A stretch of 34,355 nt of DNA from positions 1 to 34,355 of the forward strand of contig CAJXYP010000023.1 of assembly GCA_913063225.1 (NCBI GenBank), given 5' to 3'. Numbering within the stretch: position 1 is the first letter of the stretch; every line of letters begins with the position of its first letter. The position numbers and the translations under genes are program-made. Under the pieces are notes generated by a model. That model saw only the letters and a list, made by a program, of their open reading frames with translations, was not told the DNA's origin and did not search any database. Source of the stretch: an uncultured Cellvibrionales bacterium (GTDB lineage Bacteria > Pseudomonadota > Gammaproteobacteria > Pseudomonadales > GM7GCV1). Positions 23,986 to 32,910 of this stretch are shown piece after piece.

Positions 23986-24969
23986 TTACTGATAGCTATC
24001 CTTGAGTAATGCTATTGCCCGTTCGCCGGTGGCAAACCGATGGCCTCGGTAACCATAAATCGCGATCACATCAAAAAAGCTTTCATCTAACGCTTTGTCG
24101 AGCAGGTCTTCAGCAGACAGACAGATTCTGCCAGCGCGGGTGGTTAGTTCAAATTGAATATGACCGCATTGATGGTAGGCTCGGTAGGGCACTTCCGTGC
24201 AAACTAGTTTGTCCGATCGACGAAAATCAAATTCAAAATCATATTCTTTCCCTTCATGGGTAATAGCTCGCGCAAGGGCTTCACGAATGTGTATTTTTTC
24301 TAATTTTGGGCGGATAACTGTGCAGGAATCAACGGCTAAGGTACTGGAAAAGGTCCGGAATTTAACGCCGTCCTTTTGAGCTTCCAAAAAACATATCTCA
24401 TCATCTGAACTACTTTTGCCCTTTGCATCGAGCTCAAGGCCAAGCTCAGTACGTTGTTTTTCTGTGCCTATATAGAGCACTGCGTGAGGCCAAAACCCCG
24501 GTAGGAAAAGATTACTGGCGGCGTGGTCGTGGCGTGTAATTATGATATCTCCAGGCGGCATCATTTTGGCTAGCTTGTGCCTAACCTTGGGGGCAACCCG
24601 CTTGCGTCTGTACGACCAGCTTAGCTTTACTTGAGAAATTACGCCGCCAGACATTTTGAATAGAGCAAAGGTGACTTGCTTTAGGCCAGATTTATTACGC
24701 CTTAAAAACGAGTGGAGGCGATATCTAATAAGGTTTTTGGTGTAAAAATCTGCGCTGGTTTTTACCCAGGGCTCATCTCTGGCAATCAGGTAAATAAAGG
24801 GTCCGATAATCGAATCGGATGCATAATCCGCTACAAACTGCTCTCTGTTCTTATTCCAGTAGAGATTTGCTTCGACAAAGGACAAGGCGTTACTCGCAGA
24901 GGTGGAGGCGCGATAAACCCTTGTGAATTCTTTGCGTTGAATACCAAACCTAGGCTCTGCTTCATCCAA
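23986..24969 (-). CDS. YiiX/YebB-like permuted papain-fold hydrolase
   Basis: This is a probable cysteine hydrolase of the circularly permuted NlpC/P60 group. In this group the histidine comes before the cysteine. H162 lies in PGFWPHAVLYIG and C257 in KLVCTEVPYRAY, both in family-typical surroundings. PPGDIIITR (138-146) starts the fold. Residues 1-135 are an extra basic, mostly helical region with no recognised domain. Substrates in this group may be peptidoglycan or lipid amides; nothing here decides. The only start in this frame is TTG 24969 (327 residues). Upstream of it the frame meets one TAG and then continues with a hydrophobic stretch, so the N-terminus is uncertain. No signal peptide is present in the called form. 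Confidence 0.72.
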   Translation of the reverse strand: MDEAEPRFGIQRKEFTRVYRASTSASNALSFVEANLYWNKNREQFVADYASDSIIGPFIYLIARDEPWVKTSADFYTKNLIRYRLHSFLRRNKSGLKQVTFALFKMSGGVISQVKLSWSYRRKRVAPKVRHKLAKMMPPGDIIITRHDHAASNLFLPGFWPHAVLYIGTEKQRTELGLELDAKGKSSSDDEICFLEAQKDGVKFRTFSSTLAVDSCTVIRPKLEKIHIREALARAITHEGKEYDFEFDFRRSDKLVCTEVPYRAYHQCGHIQFELTTRAGRICLSAEDLLDKALDESFFDVIAIYGYRGHRFATGERAIALLKDSYQ

Positions 24970-25122
24970 TTTAACGGCAATACCCTAGTTTTCCGCCTTC
25001 ACTGGCGCGAAAAGCTCTGTTTGGATCGTCTGCCACAATAAAAGAAATCCTGAGAGGAAAATTTTGCCCCTTTTAGGATCATTCAGCACTTAAATGGTGC
25101 GCATGGCATTGGTCGACGGAGA

Positions 25123-26397
25123 CTAGACCTGCGTATCGCTGGTCTCTTCAAAGATGTCGTTATCAAACATACCTTCGCTTTTACCAATTAGCGTGGCGAC
25201 CATAGAGTCGCCAGCTACGTTCACCGAGGTCCGCAGCATATCCAAGAGACGGTCAACGCCGATAATCAACGCAACCCCTTCTACGGGCAGTCCGACCTGC
25301 GTTAGCACCATTGAAAGCATAATTAGACCTACGCCCGGCACACCAGCTGTGCCCACGCTAGCTAAGGTTGCCGTTAGGATCACCATTATGTAATCCGTAA
25401 AGGTCAAATCAATACCGTAAGCCTGTGCGATAAAGGCCGTGGCTACGCCCTGCATAATGGCCGTGCCATCCATATTAATGGTGGCTCCCAGTGGCAGCAC
25501 AAAAGAAGCCACCGAATTGTCTACGCCAAGACGTTTCTCTGCGGTTCGCAAGGTAACAGGCAAAGTAGCACTACTGGAGGCCGTACTAAATGCAAAGAGC
25601 ATTGCAGGCCGCACATTGCTGAGAAATTTGATGGGGTTCAATTTACATACAAATTTGATCAAGCCGCAGTAAACGAGAAGCAAATGCAGCACTAATACCA
25701 AAGCGAGGGTAAAAACGTATTTTCCAAGATCCGCTAAAGCACCATATCCAAGGGTTGTGAACAGTTTAGTAAGCAGTGCAAAAATACCGTAGGGCGCTAA
25801 GTTCATTAATATCAAAACCATACGCATAATCACTGCGTCCATGCTTTCAAACATCGAATATGCATTTTTCCCCGCTTCGCTAATTTGCGACAAAGCCAGA
25901 CCCATCAGCAGGGAGAAAACAATTATCTGTAACATATTGCCTTCCGCCATCGCCGTAACCGGATTGGTTGGGAACATATTGATAATGACTTGTTTAAGGG
26001 ATGGAGCGTCCGATCCCATAAAGTTAGATGCGGTGGCGAGATCCATCCCCACGCCGGGCTTAATTATTGAAGCGGCAATAAGCGCTAAGCTGATAGCGAC
26101 ACAGGTAGTCACCATATAGAGCGCGATGGTTTTGCCCGCCATAACGCCCATGCGCTTGTTACTGCCGAGAGAGGCGGTGCCCAATACCAAGGAAACAAAT
26201 ACCAGAGGCACTACCAAGAGCTTTAACGAAGCGATAAATATCTGACCGACCGTGTCAAACAGGCCCATTACTAAAACATTTTCTATAAGTCCTCGAAGGG
26301 GTGCTGGAAGCGACTCTATGCCAAGCAATAAGTTGAAAACAATGCCAAGTACAAGACCAGCGAGCATGGCGATTAGGATTCTTTTGGTTAGGGACAC
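25123..26397 (-). CDS. dicarboxylate/amino acid:cation symporter (DAACS/SDF family)
   Basis: This inner-membrane symporter takes up glutamate, aspartate or C4-dicarboxylates with protons or sodium. The 424 residues have about eight membrane helices and two re-entrant loops. The serine-rich hairpin tip is visible as AFSTASSSATLP. The unwound NMDGT motif is in GATINMDGTAIMQG. The last helix region carries DRLLDMLRTSVNVAGD, where an arginine contacts the substrate side chain in known members. The start is GTG 26397, with GGAGA eight bases upstream. Substrate and coupling ion cannot be fixed by eye. It follows the hydrolase gene on the opposite side of a 153-base gap and diverges from the exported MBL gene. 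Confidence 0.92.
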   Translation of the reverse strand: MSLTKRILIAMLAGLVLGIVFNLLLGIESLPAPLRGLIENVLVMGLFDTVGQIFIASLKLLVVPLVFVSLVLGTASLGSNKRMGVMAGKTIALYMVTTCVAISLALIAASIIKPGVGMDLATASNFMGSDAPSLKQVIINMFPTNPVTAMAEGNMLQIIVFSLLMGLALSQISEAGKNAYSMFESMDAVIMRMVLILMNLAPYGIFALLTKLFTTLGYGALADLGKYVFTLALVLVLHLLLVYCGLIKFVCKLNPIKFLSNVRPAMLFAFSTASSSATLPVTLRTAEKRLGVDNSVASFVLPLGATINMDGTAIMQGVATAFIAQAYGIDLTFTDYIMVILTATLASVGTAGVPGVGLIMLSMVLTQVGLPVEGVALIIGVDRLLDMLRTSVNVAGDSMVATLIGKSEGMFDNDIFEETSDTQV

Positions 26398-26522
26398 AAA
26401 GATTCTCCGGATATTTTAGGCTTGTATTGTGCGAGCAGGTTAACGCAAATTTAAACCTGTTGCCTGTTCGGGTAAGCTAGTCCAATAAAGAAGTTAATTA
26501 GATCAACTGAAAATGGGGCTCC

Positions 26523-27404
26523 ATGAGATATCTTTCCAAGTACTTTCTATTTGCATTAAGTTTTATTCCTTTTGCTGCTGCTTGGTCTGAGTGCCCTGTT
26601 ACCGGCGAATCCAATGTGCAATTGCAAATCCTCGGATCCGGTGGTCCGAATGGTAACGGCGAACGCGCTTCGTCGGCCTACGTACTTTGGGTAGATGGCG
26701 TGGGTCGAATTTTGGTGGATGCCGGCAGCGGCACCAAGCTTGCCTTTGATCAATCCAGCGCCAACTTCAACGATATTGATTTAGTGGCCCTTAGCCATTT
26801 TCATCCTGATCATTCGGCAGAGCTTCCCGCCCTGCTATGGACTCCACCTAGGGGTAGTGTTCGTATTTCAGGGCCGACGGGCTCTGATCAAGTCCCCTCT
26901 CTTGATAGCTTTTTGGAAAGTCTATTTGGGGAAAGCGGTGCGTTCAGCGTAACTTACGGACGTCTCGATTTTGATCCCATTACTGTGGATGTGAATGGAA
27001 CTGATGTTACGGAAGTTTGGAGCGATGGCGATCTTGTAGTCCGGGGTAGGAGCGTTCCCCACAGTGATATTCCGGCTGTTGGCTATAGGGTCGATATTGG
27101 TGATATAAGCATTGCTTTTACCAGCGATCAAAACGGATCCGATGATTCCTTTATCGAGTTCATCGAGGATGTCGATGTGCTGGTTATTCATATGACTTCG
27201 TCTGAAGACTCAAACTCTCCACTACACGCCAGACCCAGTGTTTGGGGGCAGATGGCTACTGCAGCAAATGCCGGTCGCGTGGTGGTTAGTCATATTGGTG
27301 CCTCATCGCCTCAGGCGCTAAATGCTAGCTTGGATGTACTAGCTGAAAATTATTCTGGTCCAGTTACCGTTGGCAAGGATTTACTCTGCGTCGAAGTGAA
27401 TTAA
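26523..27404 (+). CDS. exported metallo-beta-lactamase-fold hydrolase
   Basis: This is a secreted or periplasmic binuclear metal hydrolase. Residues 1-22 form a Sec signal (MRYLSKYFLFALSFIPFAAA). The metal site is complete: H92, H94, D96 and H97 (HFHPDH), then H180, D202 (FTSDQ) and H257 (VVSHIG). The pattern resembles the RNase Z/PhnP-like branch, but an RNase role is improbable for an exported protein. The loop before the signature reads LVDAGSGT. Other members of this branch cleave phosphodiesters or lactones; the substrate here is unknown. It is followed after 27 bases by a Tat-exported protein with a strong ribosome-binding site, then by a sulfatase, suggesting one exported pathway. Confidence 0.85.
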   Translation: MRYLSKYFLFALSFIPFAAAWSECPVTGESNVQLQILGSGGPNGNGERASSAYVLWVDGVGRILVDAGSGTKLAFDQSSANFNDIDLVALSHFHPDHSAELPALLWTPPRGSVRISGPTGSDQVPSLDSFLESLFGESGAFSVTYGRLDFDPITVDVNGTDVTEVWSDGDLVVRGRSVPHSDIPAVGYRVDIGDISIAFTSDQNGSDDSFIEFIEDVDVLVIHMTSSEDSNSPLHARPSVWGQMATAANAGRVVVSHIGASSPQALNASLDVLAENYSGPVTVGKDLLCVEVN

Positions 27405-27431
27405 CCTGACCGGGCTGAGGAGGAAATTGCT

Positions 27432-28133
27432 ATGCGCCTAGAGCAAGACCAAGGCTTAACTGGCGACACAAAATTAAATCGCCGGGTCGAGAGTCGATTT
27501 AGTCGACGTGACTTGCTCGTCGGCGGCACGGTAGCGGCGGCATCTCTCTTGCTATCGCCTGCGCTAATGGCGCAGTCGGCCCAACCAAAATTCAGTCGCG
27601 TGCCAACCCAGTATATCGCTGCCCTCGGCGACCCTGACGCGAAGTCAGGAAGCAATGCGCAGGATTGGGGTTTGTGGCGACTCGATCCGGGTCCGCGTGG
27701 TGTCCGTTTGAGTGACTATGACAAATTGCAGGGCAGGGGCAGTGTTGCCCCGGCAAACTGGACCTTCGACAACGAGGATTGGTGGCTGGAAGAAAACGGT
27801 CTAATTATGGAAGAACCTGAATTCCCGCTTCCCGCCGGTTTTTATAGGGTCACAGGTGACCGAGAGGTTACTGCCGTGCTAACTGTTCATGACAAGGGTA
27901 GTGATGGAACTCAGCGTTGGGAACTGGACAACAGCGCGTCGATCTATGACGTGACTCACCTACGCTGCCGTTCTGGTCGTTATACACCTGCAACCAGCGA
28001 AGAGCCTTGTTCTCCCGCGAATGCTAGCCAGTCTAACTTTCCCGTTACGCCCGGTGCGGAGATGCCAGCAGTTGATGGCTGCAGCAAGCAGGATTATGCG
28101 GTTTTCATTGTGACGGCTATTGCTTCGTTATAG
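27432..28133 (+). CDS. Tat-exported protein of unknown function
   Basis: I do not know a function for this 233-residue protein, but its sequence resembles a conserved proteobacterial family of hypothetical Tat-signal proteins. The Tat motif SRRDLL (24-29) is followed by a hydrophobic stretch and a cleavage-like LMAQSAQ. The mature part starts with TQYIAALGDPDAKSGSNAQ and is rich in W, D and G. Three late cysteines (HLRCRS, EEPCSP, VDGCSK) could make a disulfide or bind metal. The start at ATG 27432 has GAGGAGG upstream and gives a 23-residue tail before the twin arginines. It follows the MBL gene by 27 bases and is almost certainly co-transcribed with it. Use of the Tat path suggests that it folds, or binds a cofactor, before export. 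Confidence 0.8.
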   Translation: MRLEQDQGLTGDTKLNRRVESRFSRRDLLVGGTVAAASLLLSPALMAQSAQPKFSRVPTQYIAALGDPDAKSGSNAQDWGLWRLDPGPRGVRLSDYDKLQGRGSVAPANWTFDNEDWWLEENGLIMEEPEFPLPAGFYRVTGDREVTAVLTVHDKGSDGTQRWELDNSASIYDVTHLRCRSGRYTPATSEEPCSPANASQSNFPVTPGAEMPAVDGCSKQDYAVFIVTAIASL

Positions 28134-28275
28134 CGGGCCGAATGGTGGTGAGGACAATTCACAAATAACCAGAAAAAAAGGATTAATTGTTACAACTAGA
28201 ACAGTATTCTCGAACATCTCATGTTGAGTTGCTAGTCTGCCTTCCGCAATTTCAATATTAAACTGGGGGCAGGCA

Positions 28276-29697
28276 GTGTCAAATAACTTCAAAAATATTA
28301 CCGCAGTATTTAAATATCTAACGGTGGTTTTAGTACTCGGATTGGCGGGTGTCGTTGGCGCTCAAACAGTCCAAAGCGCTCAACCCAATATTGTTTTTAT
28401 TCTGGCAGATGATCAGGGTTGGAATCACCACTCAGTGCCCATGTTCGAAGATGCGTCCAGCGCTAATTCTGAGCTCTATCAAACACCTAATATTGAATCT
28501 ATAGCCCAGGCTGGCATGCGATTTTCTGCCGCTTATTCCGCTGCTCCCATGTGTAATCCAAGTCGTCGCTCATTGCATGTCGGCAAGAGCATGTCTCAGG
28601 TTATGTTTAGTGGCGCTACCGAAGAGGAGTTGGCGGCAGCCTTTACCATCGGCGAGATGATGCAAACCGCCGGTTATCGAACCGCTCACTTTGGCAAGTG
28701 GAGCCCCGGGCCTTCAGAGTCGGGTTTGGATTTCTATGATGTAAGTGATGGAGGTTTGGGCAACGGCGACGGTAATTTAAATGAATCCGGCGATCCTAAG
28801 CAAATATTTGGCATTACTGATTGCGCGACGGCATTTATGGAAGATAGTGTTAGCCAAGGCAAACCCTTCTATATGCAACTATCTCACTTCGCGCCACATA
28901 CTCAGCCTCATGCTCTCGCAGAAACCTTGGAAAGGTGGGAAGCGCTAGGTATTGGCGGAGACCACAATCCTGCCTTGGCAGCGATGACGGAAGATCTTGA
29001 TGACGGTGTCGGCGTATTGCTAGCCAAGCTTGAAGAGCTGGGCGTGCAGGACAATACCTATGTTATCTACAATTCTGATCACGGTCAGTCACCGGGATCT
29101 TCCGACAACACACCTCTGACCTCAGGAAAAGGAACATTGTGGGAAGGTGGCGTGAGAGTGCCCTTTATCGTTAGTGGCCCCGGCATTGAACCTGGCAGCA
29201 TTTCTCATGAACGCACTCTGTCTCTGGATTTGTTTCCTACCTTTGCCGAGCTTTCTGGATACTCCCAGCCTCTGCCAAATGACATCGAAGGCGGGAGCCT
29301 TCTTCCGGTTTTATTAGGCTCTGGCGATGGGGAAATTAATCGTCCACGTGAAGAACTAGTATTCCATTTTCCATCCGGTAGTGGGCAAGCTGACTTTCGG
29401 CCGATGTCGACTATTTATCTCGGTGATTACAAATTGTTGAAGTTCTACGATACCGATGAGATTTTGCTTTTTAACATCACAGGGGATTTGGCCGAGAAGA
29501 ATGATCTTGCCAATAGCATGCCCGAAAGAACCGAGCAGATGCATGGTCTTCTGGCTATTTATTTGGATGATATGGGCGTTATGGAATTTGCCCCAGCTAC
29601 CGGTGACGGAGCCCGCGCCACCGAAGGCGGTGCAGTCGGTGCAGCCGGTGCACGTGGTATGAGAGGCGGTGGTATGGGAGGCACTGGAGGAGGTTAA
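28276..29697 (+). CDS. exported type I sulfatase, formylglycine-dependent, with altered active site
   Basis: This is a sulfate-ester hydrolase exported by a signal peptide (cleavage near VGAQ, residue 30). The formylglycine site is C93 in CNPSR (93-97). D45 and D46, D268 and H269 bind calcium, and K285 is the usual second lysine. One key position differs: the family motif GKWHLG reads GKWSPG at 140-145, so the histidine equivalent to ARSA H125 is a serine (S143). Residues from about 450 form a tail rich in G, A and R (GMRGGGMGGTGGG) that the family does not have. The start is GTG 28276 with GGGGGC upstream. It needs a formylglycine-generating enzyme, which is not in this window. The substrate is unknown; a polysaccharide is plausible. 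Confidence 0.85.
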   Translation: MSNNFKNITAVFKYLTVVLVLGLAGVVGAQTVQSAQPNIVFILADDQGWNHHSVPMFEDASSANSELYQTPNIESIAQAGMRFSAAYSAAPMCNPSRRSLHVGKSMSQVMFSGATEEELAAAFTIGEMMQTAGYRTAHFGKWSPGPSESGLDFYDVSDGGLGNGDGNLNESGDPKQIFGITDCATAFMEDSVSQGKPFYMQLSHFAPHTQPHALAETLERWEALGIGGDHNPALAAMTEDLDDGVGVLLAKLEELGVQDNTYVIYNSDHGQSPGSSDNTPLTSGKGTLWEGGVRVPFIVSGPGIEPGSISHERTLSLDLFPTFAELSGYSQPLPNDIEGGSLLPVLLGSGDGEINRPREELVFHFPSGSGQADFRPMSTIYLGDYKLLKFYDTDEILLFNITGDLAEKNDLANSMPERTEQMHGLLAIYLDDMGVMEFAPATGDGARATEGGAVGAAGARGMRGGGMGGTGGG

Positions 29698-29735
29698 AAT
29701 AGGTCGAGCTCTGTTGCGCCACTTATAATTTCAGT

Positions 29736-29769
29736 AACCATAAACCCCGCAATAGCGGGGTTTATGGTT
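29736..29769. terminator. hairpin after the sulfatase gene
   Basis: AACCATAAACCCCGC (29736-29750) pairs perfectly over 15 bases with 29755-29769 around AATA. T and A runs lie inside the stem rather than after it, so it can serve either strand. Confidence 0.75.
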
Positions 29770-29888
29770 AAAGGCGTCAGATTTCAATTTTTAAATTCTC
29801 TGGCGTGAATCAGAGGCTCCGCAAAATAGTCCGTATCCGTCCTGGTGGCCTCTATAATAACCTTACCCAAATCTGAAGCGGATTTGTT

Positions 29889-30892
29889 GTGAGACTCGAG
29901 GTATGGACCTTTACCTTAGCGCTGCTACTTTTTTCTGGTACCGCTGTATCCCATCACAGCCATTCCGGTTTCGATCTCAATCGAGTCGTCGCGTTTCAGG
30001 GTACGGTCCTTGAGTTTGAATGGACCAATCCAATATCTATCTGACTATAGAGGATGAGAGCGGCGCCGAGTGGCTGATCGAGACCGATCCAACTCCGGTA
30101 ATGACTCGAAGTGGTTGGACAGAGGATTCGTTTGCGCCCGGCGATATTGTTGCCGTTCGCGCCAACCCTGACAGAAGAACGGCTGCAACACATGGGCTGC
30201 TCCTGTCAATCGAAGGGTCGGATGGAGTATCAATGGCGTCGTGGAATACCACCGACCAGAATACCCACGCTGGCCCTATTGCCAGCACTGCGAGCCTGAA
30301 CGGTGTGTGGCAGGGAGAACGTTCTTCGTTAAAGAACTTTGTTGTGTCCTTGTCTACACACCCCTTAACAGTGAAAGGGGAAACAGCTCGGAATGCTTAC
30401 TCTCAGGTACTGAATCCCACACTGCAATGCATAACCTGGCCGGCGCCTTTTATTCTTTCTTCCTACCTTTATCTAAGCGAGATCGAACTGGGTGAAGAAG
30501 TCATCGTTTTCAGGAATGAGTTGTATGGAGCGGTTCGCACCATCTATATGGATGAAAACTCCAGCATGTCTGTTGGTGAACGCACTTTGTAGGGCTATTC
30601 TGTTGGTCACTGGGAGGGCGAAACCTTGGTGGTCGAAACAGGAAATTTTTCAGATCATCGTTCACCCTCCGGTTCGGGTACAGGAATACCATCTGGAGCG
30701 GGTAAACATGTGGTCGACCGCTATAACCTCAGCGAGGACGGCACGCACGCGTTGGTGGATATTTTTCTCGAAGACCCCAAGTTCCTCGCGCAGCCGGTAA
30801 CCGCAACGTTTGAATGGAGGTATTCGCCACATTTTGAAATGCTTCAATTAGATTGCGACGATGGCGTCGCCAAGCGGTTTATCCAGTAGCAG
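29889..30892 (+). pseudogene. broken DUF6152-family exported protein
   Basis: The original product was about 330 residues. Frame one opens at GTG 29889 with a signal peptide (LEVWTFTLALLLFSGTAVS) and the DUF6152 entry HHSHSGF, reading to FEWTNP. One base is missing near 30032. The sequence CCA-ATATCTATCTG gives stop at 30042 in this frame, whereas a frame shift continues IYLTIEDESGAEW, typical of the family. The second frame runs to a TAG at 30590, in the middle of the conserved ERTL-GYSVGHWEGETLVVET. It then continues intact to the TAG at 30890-30892. The TAG looks like a leucine or tryptophan codon mutated by one base. Two lesions, with everything else readable, suggest recent decay or two sequencing errors. 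Function unknown; it lies next to the sulfatase. Confidence 0.85.
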
Positions 30893-30947
30893 AATTAACT
30901 AGTATGCTACCTAGTTGGCCTCTTAGTTGATCAAATAGTTAGCTACA

Positions 30948-30973
30948 AAAAACCCCGCAGAAGCGGGGTTTTT
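30948..30973. terminator. bidirectional terminator, DUF6152 pseudogene / sat
   Basis: AAAAACCCCGC (30948-30958) pairs with GCGGGGTTTTT (30963-30973) around AGAA. It can end transcription from the left on the plus strand and from sat on the minus strand. Confidence 0.9.
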
Positions 30974-31002
30974 CTTTTTAGGCATTCCCTAGATATTCTT
31001 AC

Positions 31003-32196
31003 CTAAGAAGCATCAAGAGCCTGATAGTAATCCATCAATATTTTGGCTACTTCTGGTCGGGCAAACTCTTCTGGAAGAGCAACGCCTTGACCAAGCATTT
31101 CGCGAACCTTAGTTCCGGATAGCAATACAAAGTCTTCTTTAGCGTGATCAGGCGCATCGCGCATCATCACAACTTTGTCTAGCTTCTTCGAATAAGCCGT
31201 GTGATCTGCTTTGAATATTTCAATTTCCATTGAGCCTTCAGGGACTTTCTCGTCGAAGATAGTTTGCGCATCAAAGGCGCCGTAGTAATCGCCAACACCA
31301 GCGTGGTCACGACCAACAATCAAATGAGTAGTACCCATGTTTTGGCGGAATAACGCGTGCAGAACCGCTTCGCGTGGTCCAGCGTAAAGCATGTCAAAAC
31401 CGTAGCCGGTAATTAGCGTGCTGTTTGGTGGGAAGTAAAGCTCCGCCATTTTGCGAATAGAGGCGTCACGCACATCAGCGGGAATATCACCTGCTTTAAG
31501 TTTGCCCAGTAGCATATGAATTACACAGCCGTCGGCATTAACCGCATCCATGGCTATGCGACACAGCTCTTCGTGAGCACGGTGCATAGGGTTACGAGTT
31601 TGGAAGGCGACAACCTTTTCCCAACCATTGGCGGCGATTTCTTCGCGAATCTCAACCGCAGTGCGGAAAGTCTCAGGGAAGTCAGCTTGAAAGTAACTAA
31701 AGCTCAATACTTGAATAGGGCCGGATAGGAAAATATTTCCTGCAGCCTGAAAGGTCGCTACTCCGGGATGGTTGGAATCCATAGTGCCGTAGACCTGCTG
31801 GGTCATGGCGTCGATTTGTTCTTGGCTTGCTTTTTCGATGCCTTCAACATGCATAACGGCAATAGCAGGGTTGCCTTCAACGTTTGGATCCAGAAGCGCT
31901 ATGCGTGAACCGACTGCCATACCTGAGGCATCTTCAACCCGGTTAACCACTGGTACAGGAAAGAACAAACCAGGAGTGGTGTGTAGGTTTTCAGAAACGG
32001 CCATGGAATCTGCAAGATTCATAAAGCCGGTGAGCGGGTTAAAGTAACCACCGCCTAACATCACTGCATTAGCAGCAGTCGCTGAGTTAACCGTGATAGA
32101 AGGCAGGGACGCGGCTTCTGTAATTAGTGCGTTGCGTGCTGCGTCGTCGTAAACATAGAGCGGGTTTAGCGCATCTGAGCCGTGCGGCTTAATCAT
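31003..32196 (-). CDS. sat: ATP sulfurylase, homo-oligomeric Sat type
   Basis: This enzyme makes adenosine 5'-phosphosulfate from ATP and sulfate. The protein has 397 residues. The nucleotide-binding motif QTRNPMHRAH begins at Q199, with H205 and H208 as the catalytic histidines, and the phosphate-contact motif GRDHAGVG is at 295-302. Gammaproteobacteria more often use the two-part CysD/CysN enzyme, so the single-gene Sat form is notable. The ATG at 32196 has CGGAG upstream. cysC lies 87 bases upstream on the same strand, giving a pair that turns sulfate into PAPS. The direction could be assimilatory here, because CysC and CysK are present in the window and no Apr or Dsr genes are. Confidence 0.95.
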   Translation of the reverse strand: MIKPHGSDALNPLYVYDDAARNALITEAASLPSITVNSATAANAVMLGGGYFNPLTGFMNLADSMAVSENLHTTPGLFFPVPVVNRVEDASGMAVGSRIALLDPNVEGNPAIAVMHVEGIEKASQEQIDAMTQQVYGTMDSNHPGVATFQAAGNIFLSGPIQVLSFSYFQADFPETFRTAVEIREEIAANGWEKVVAFQTRNPMHRAHEELCRIAMDAVNADGCVIHMLLGKLKAGDIPADVRDASIRKMAELYFPPNSTLITGYGFDMLYAGPREAVLHALFRQNMGTTHLIVGRDHAGVGDYYGAFDAQTIFDEKVPEGSMEIEIFKADHTAYSKKLDKVVMMRDAPDHAKEDFVLLSGTKVREMLGQGVALPEEFARPEVAKILMDYYQALDAS

Positions 32197-32283
32197 TCGT
32201 ATTCTCCGGGGGTGGGCGGCGGCAAAGACAGTTTCAAGTTTTACGCTAAGTAAGAAGCAGAAGTCTTTGCCGGTAAAAACTCG

Positions 32284-32910
32284 TTAGCTGTCGAAGTCCA
32301 AAATTATGCCAAGATTGCGTAGCTCATCGAGAAGCGCATTCACTTCTTCTTCAACCGTCATTTTTTCTGTATCCAAAACAATTTCTGGATTGACGGGCTC
32401 TTCATAAGGATCGTCGATACCGGTGAAGTTTTTGATTTCGCCAGCTCGTGCCTTTTTATACAGGCCTTTAGGGTCACGCTCTTCAGCCGTGGCTAAAGAG
32501 GTTTTCATAAAGACTTCGATAAAGGGAATATCTGCGGCTTTGTGTAGCTCGCGAACAATATCTCTATCTTCGATATAGGGGCTAACAAAGCTGCTTAGGC
32601 AGATCACGCCGGTATCGCAAAAGAGTTTGGATACTTCGCCAATGCGGCGAATATTTTCTGCACGGTCTACAGCAGAAAATCCTAGATTTTTGTTGATGCC
32701 CAGGCGAATATTGTCGCCATCAAGGCGGTAGCAAAGACGGCCCTGGCCATGCAGCGCTTGCTCTAGTGCGACAGCTACGGTGCTTTTGCCGCTGCCAGAT
32801 AGTCCCGTGAACCAAAGAGTGGCGCCTTTTTGACCGAGCAGTTTTTGACGATCGGATCGTTCAACATCGCCATCATGCCAAGTTACGTTCGTTGCTTTTT
32901 GTTCTACCAT
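32284..32910 (-). CDS. cysC: adenylylsulfate (APS) kinase
   Basis: This enzyme phosphorylates APS to PAPS, the second step of sulfate activation, in the cytoplasm. At 208 residues it is of normal length. Walker A is GLSGSGKS at 36-43. The APS-binding part follows with YRLDGDNIRLG. S110 in SSFVSP corresponds to the phosphoserine site reported in E. coli (S109). FIEVFMKTSLATAEERDPKGLYKKAR and the DDPYEEPVNPEI block are typical of the family. The ATG at 32910 starts MVEQKATNV. It precedes sat; alr lies 114 bases upstream. Co-transcription with sat is likely, with alr uncertain. The adjacent sat supplies its substrate. Confidence 0.95.
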   Translation of the reverse strand: MVEQKATNVTWHDGDVERSDRQKLLGQKGATLWFTGLSGSGKSTVAVALEQALHGQGRLCYRLDGDNIRLGINKNLGFSAVDRAENIRRIGEVSKLFCDTGVICLSSFVSPYIEDRDIVRELHKAADIPFIEVFMKTSLATAEERDPKGLYKKARAGEIKNFTGIDDPYEEPVNPEIVLDTEKMTVEEEVNALLDELRNLGIILDFDS

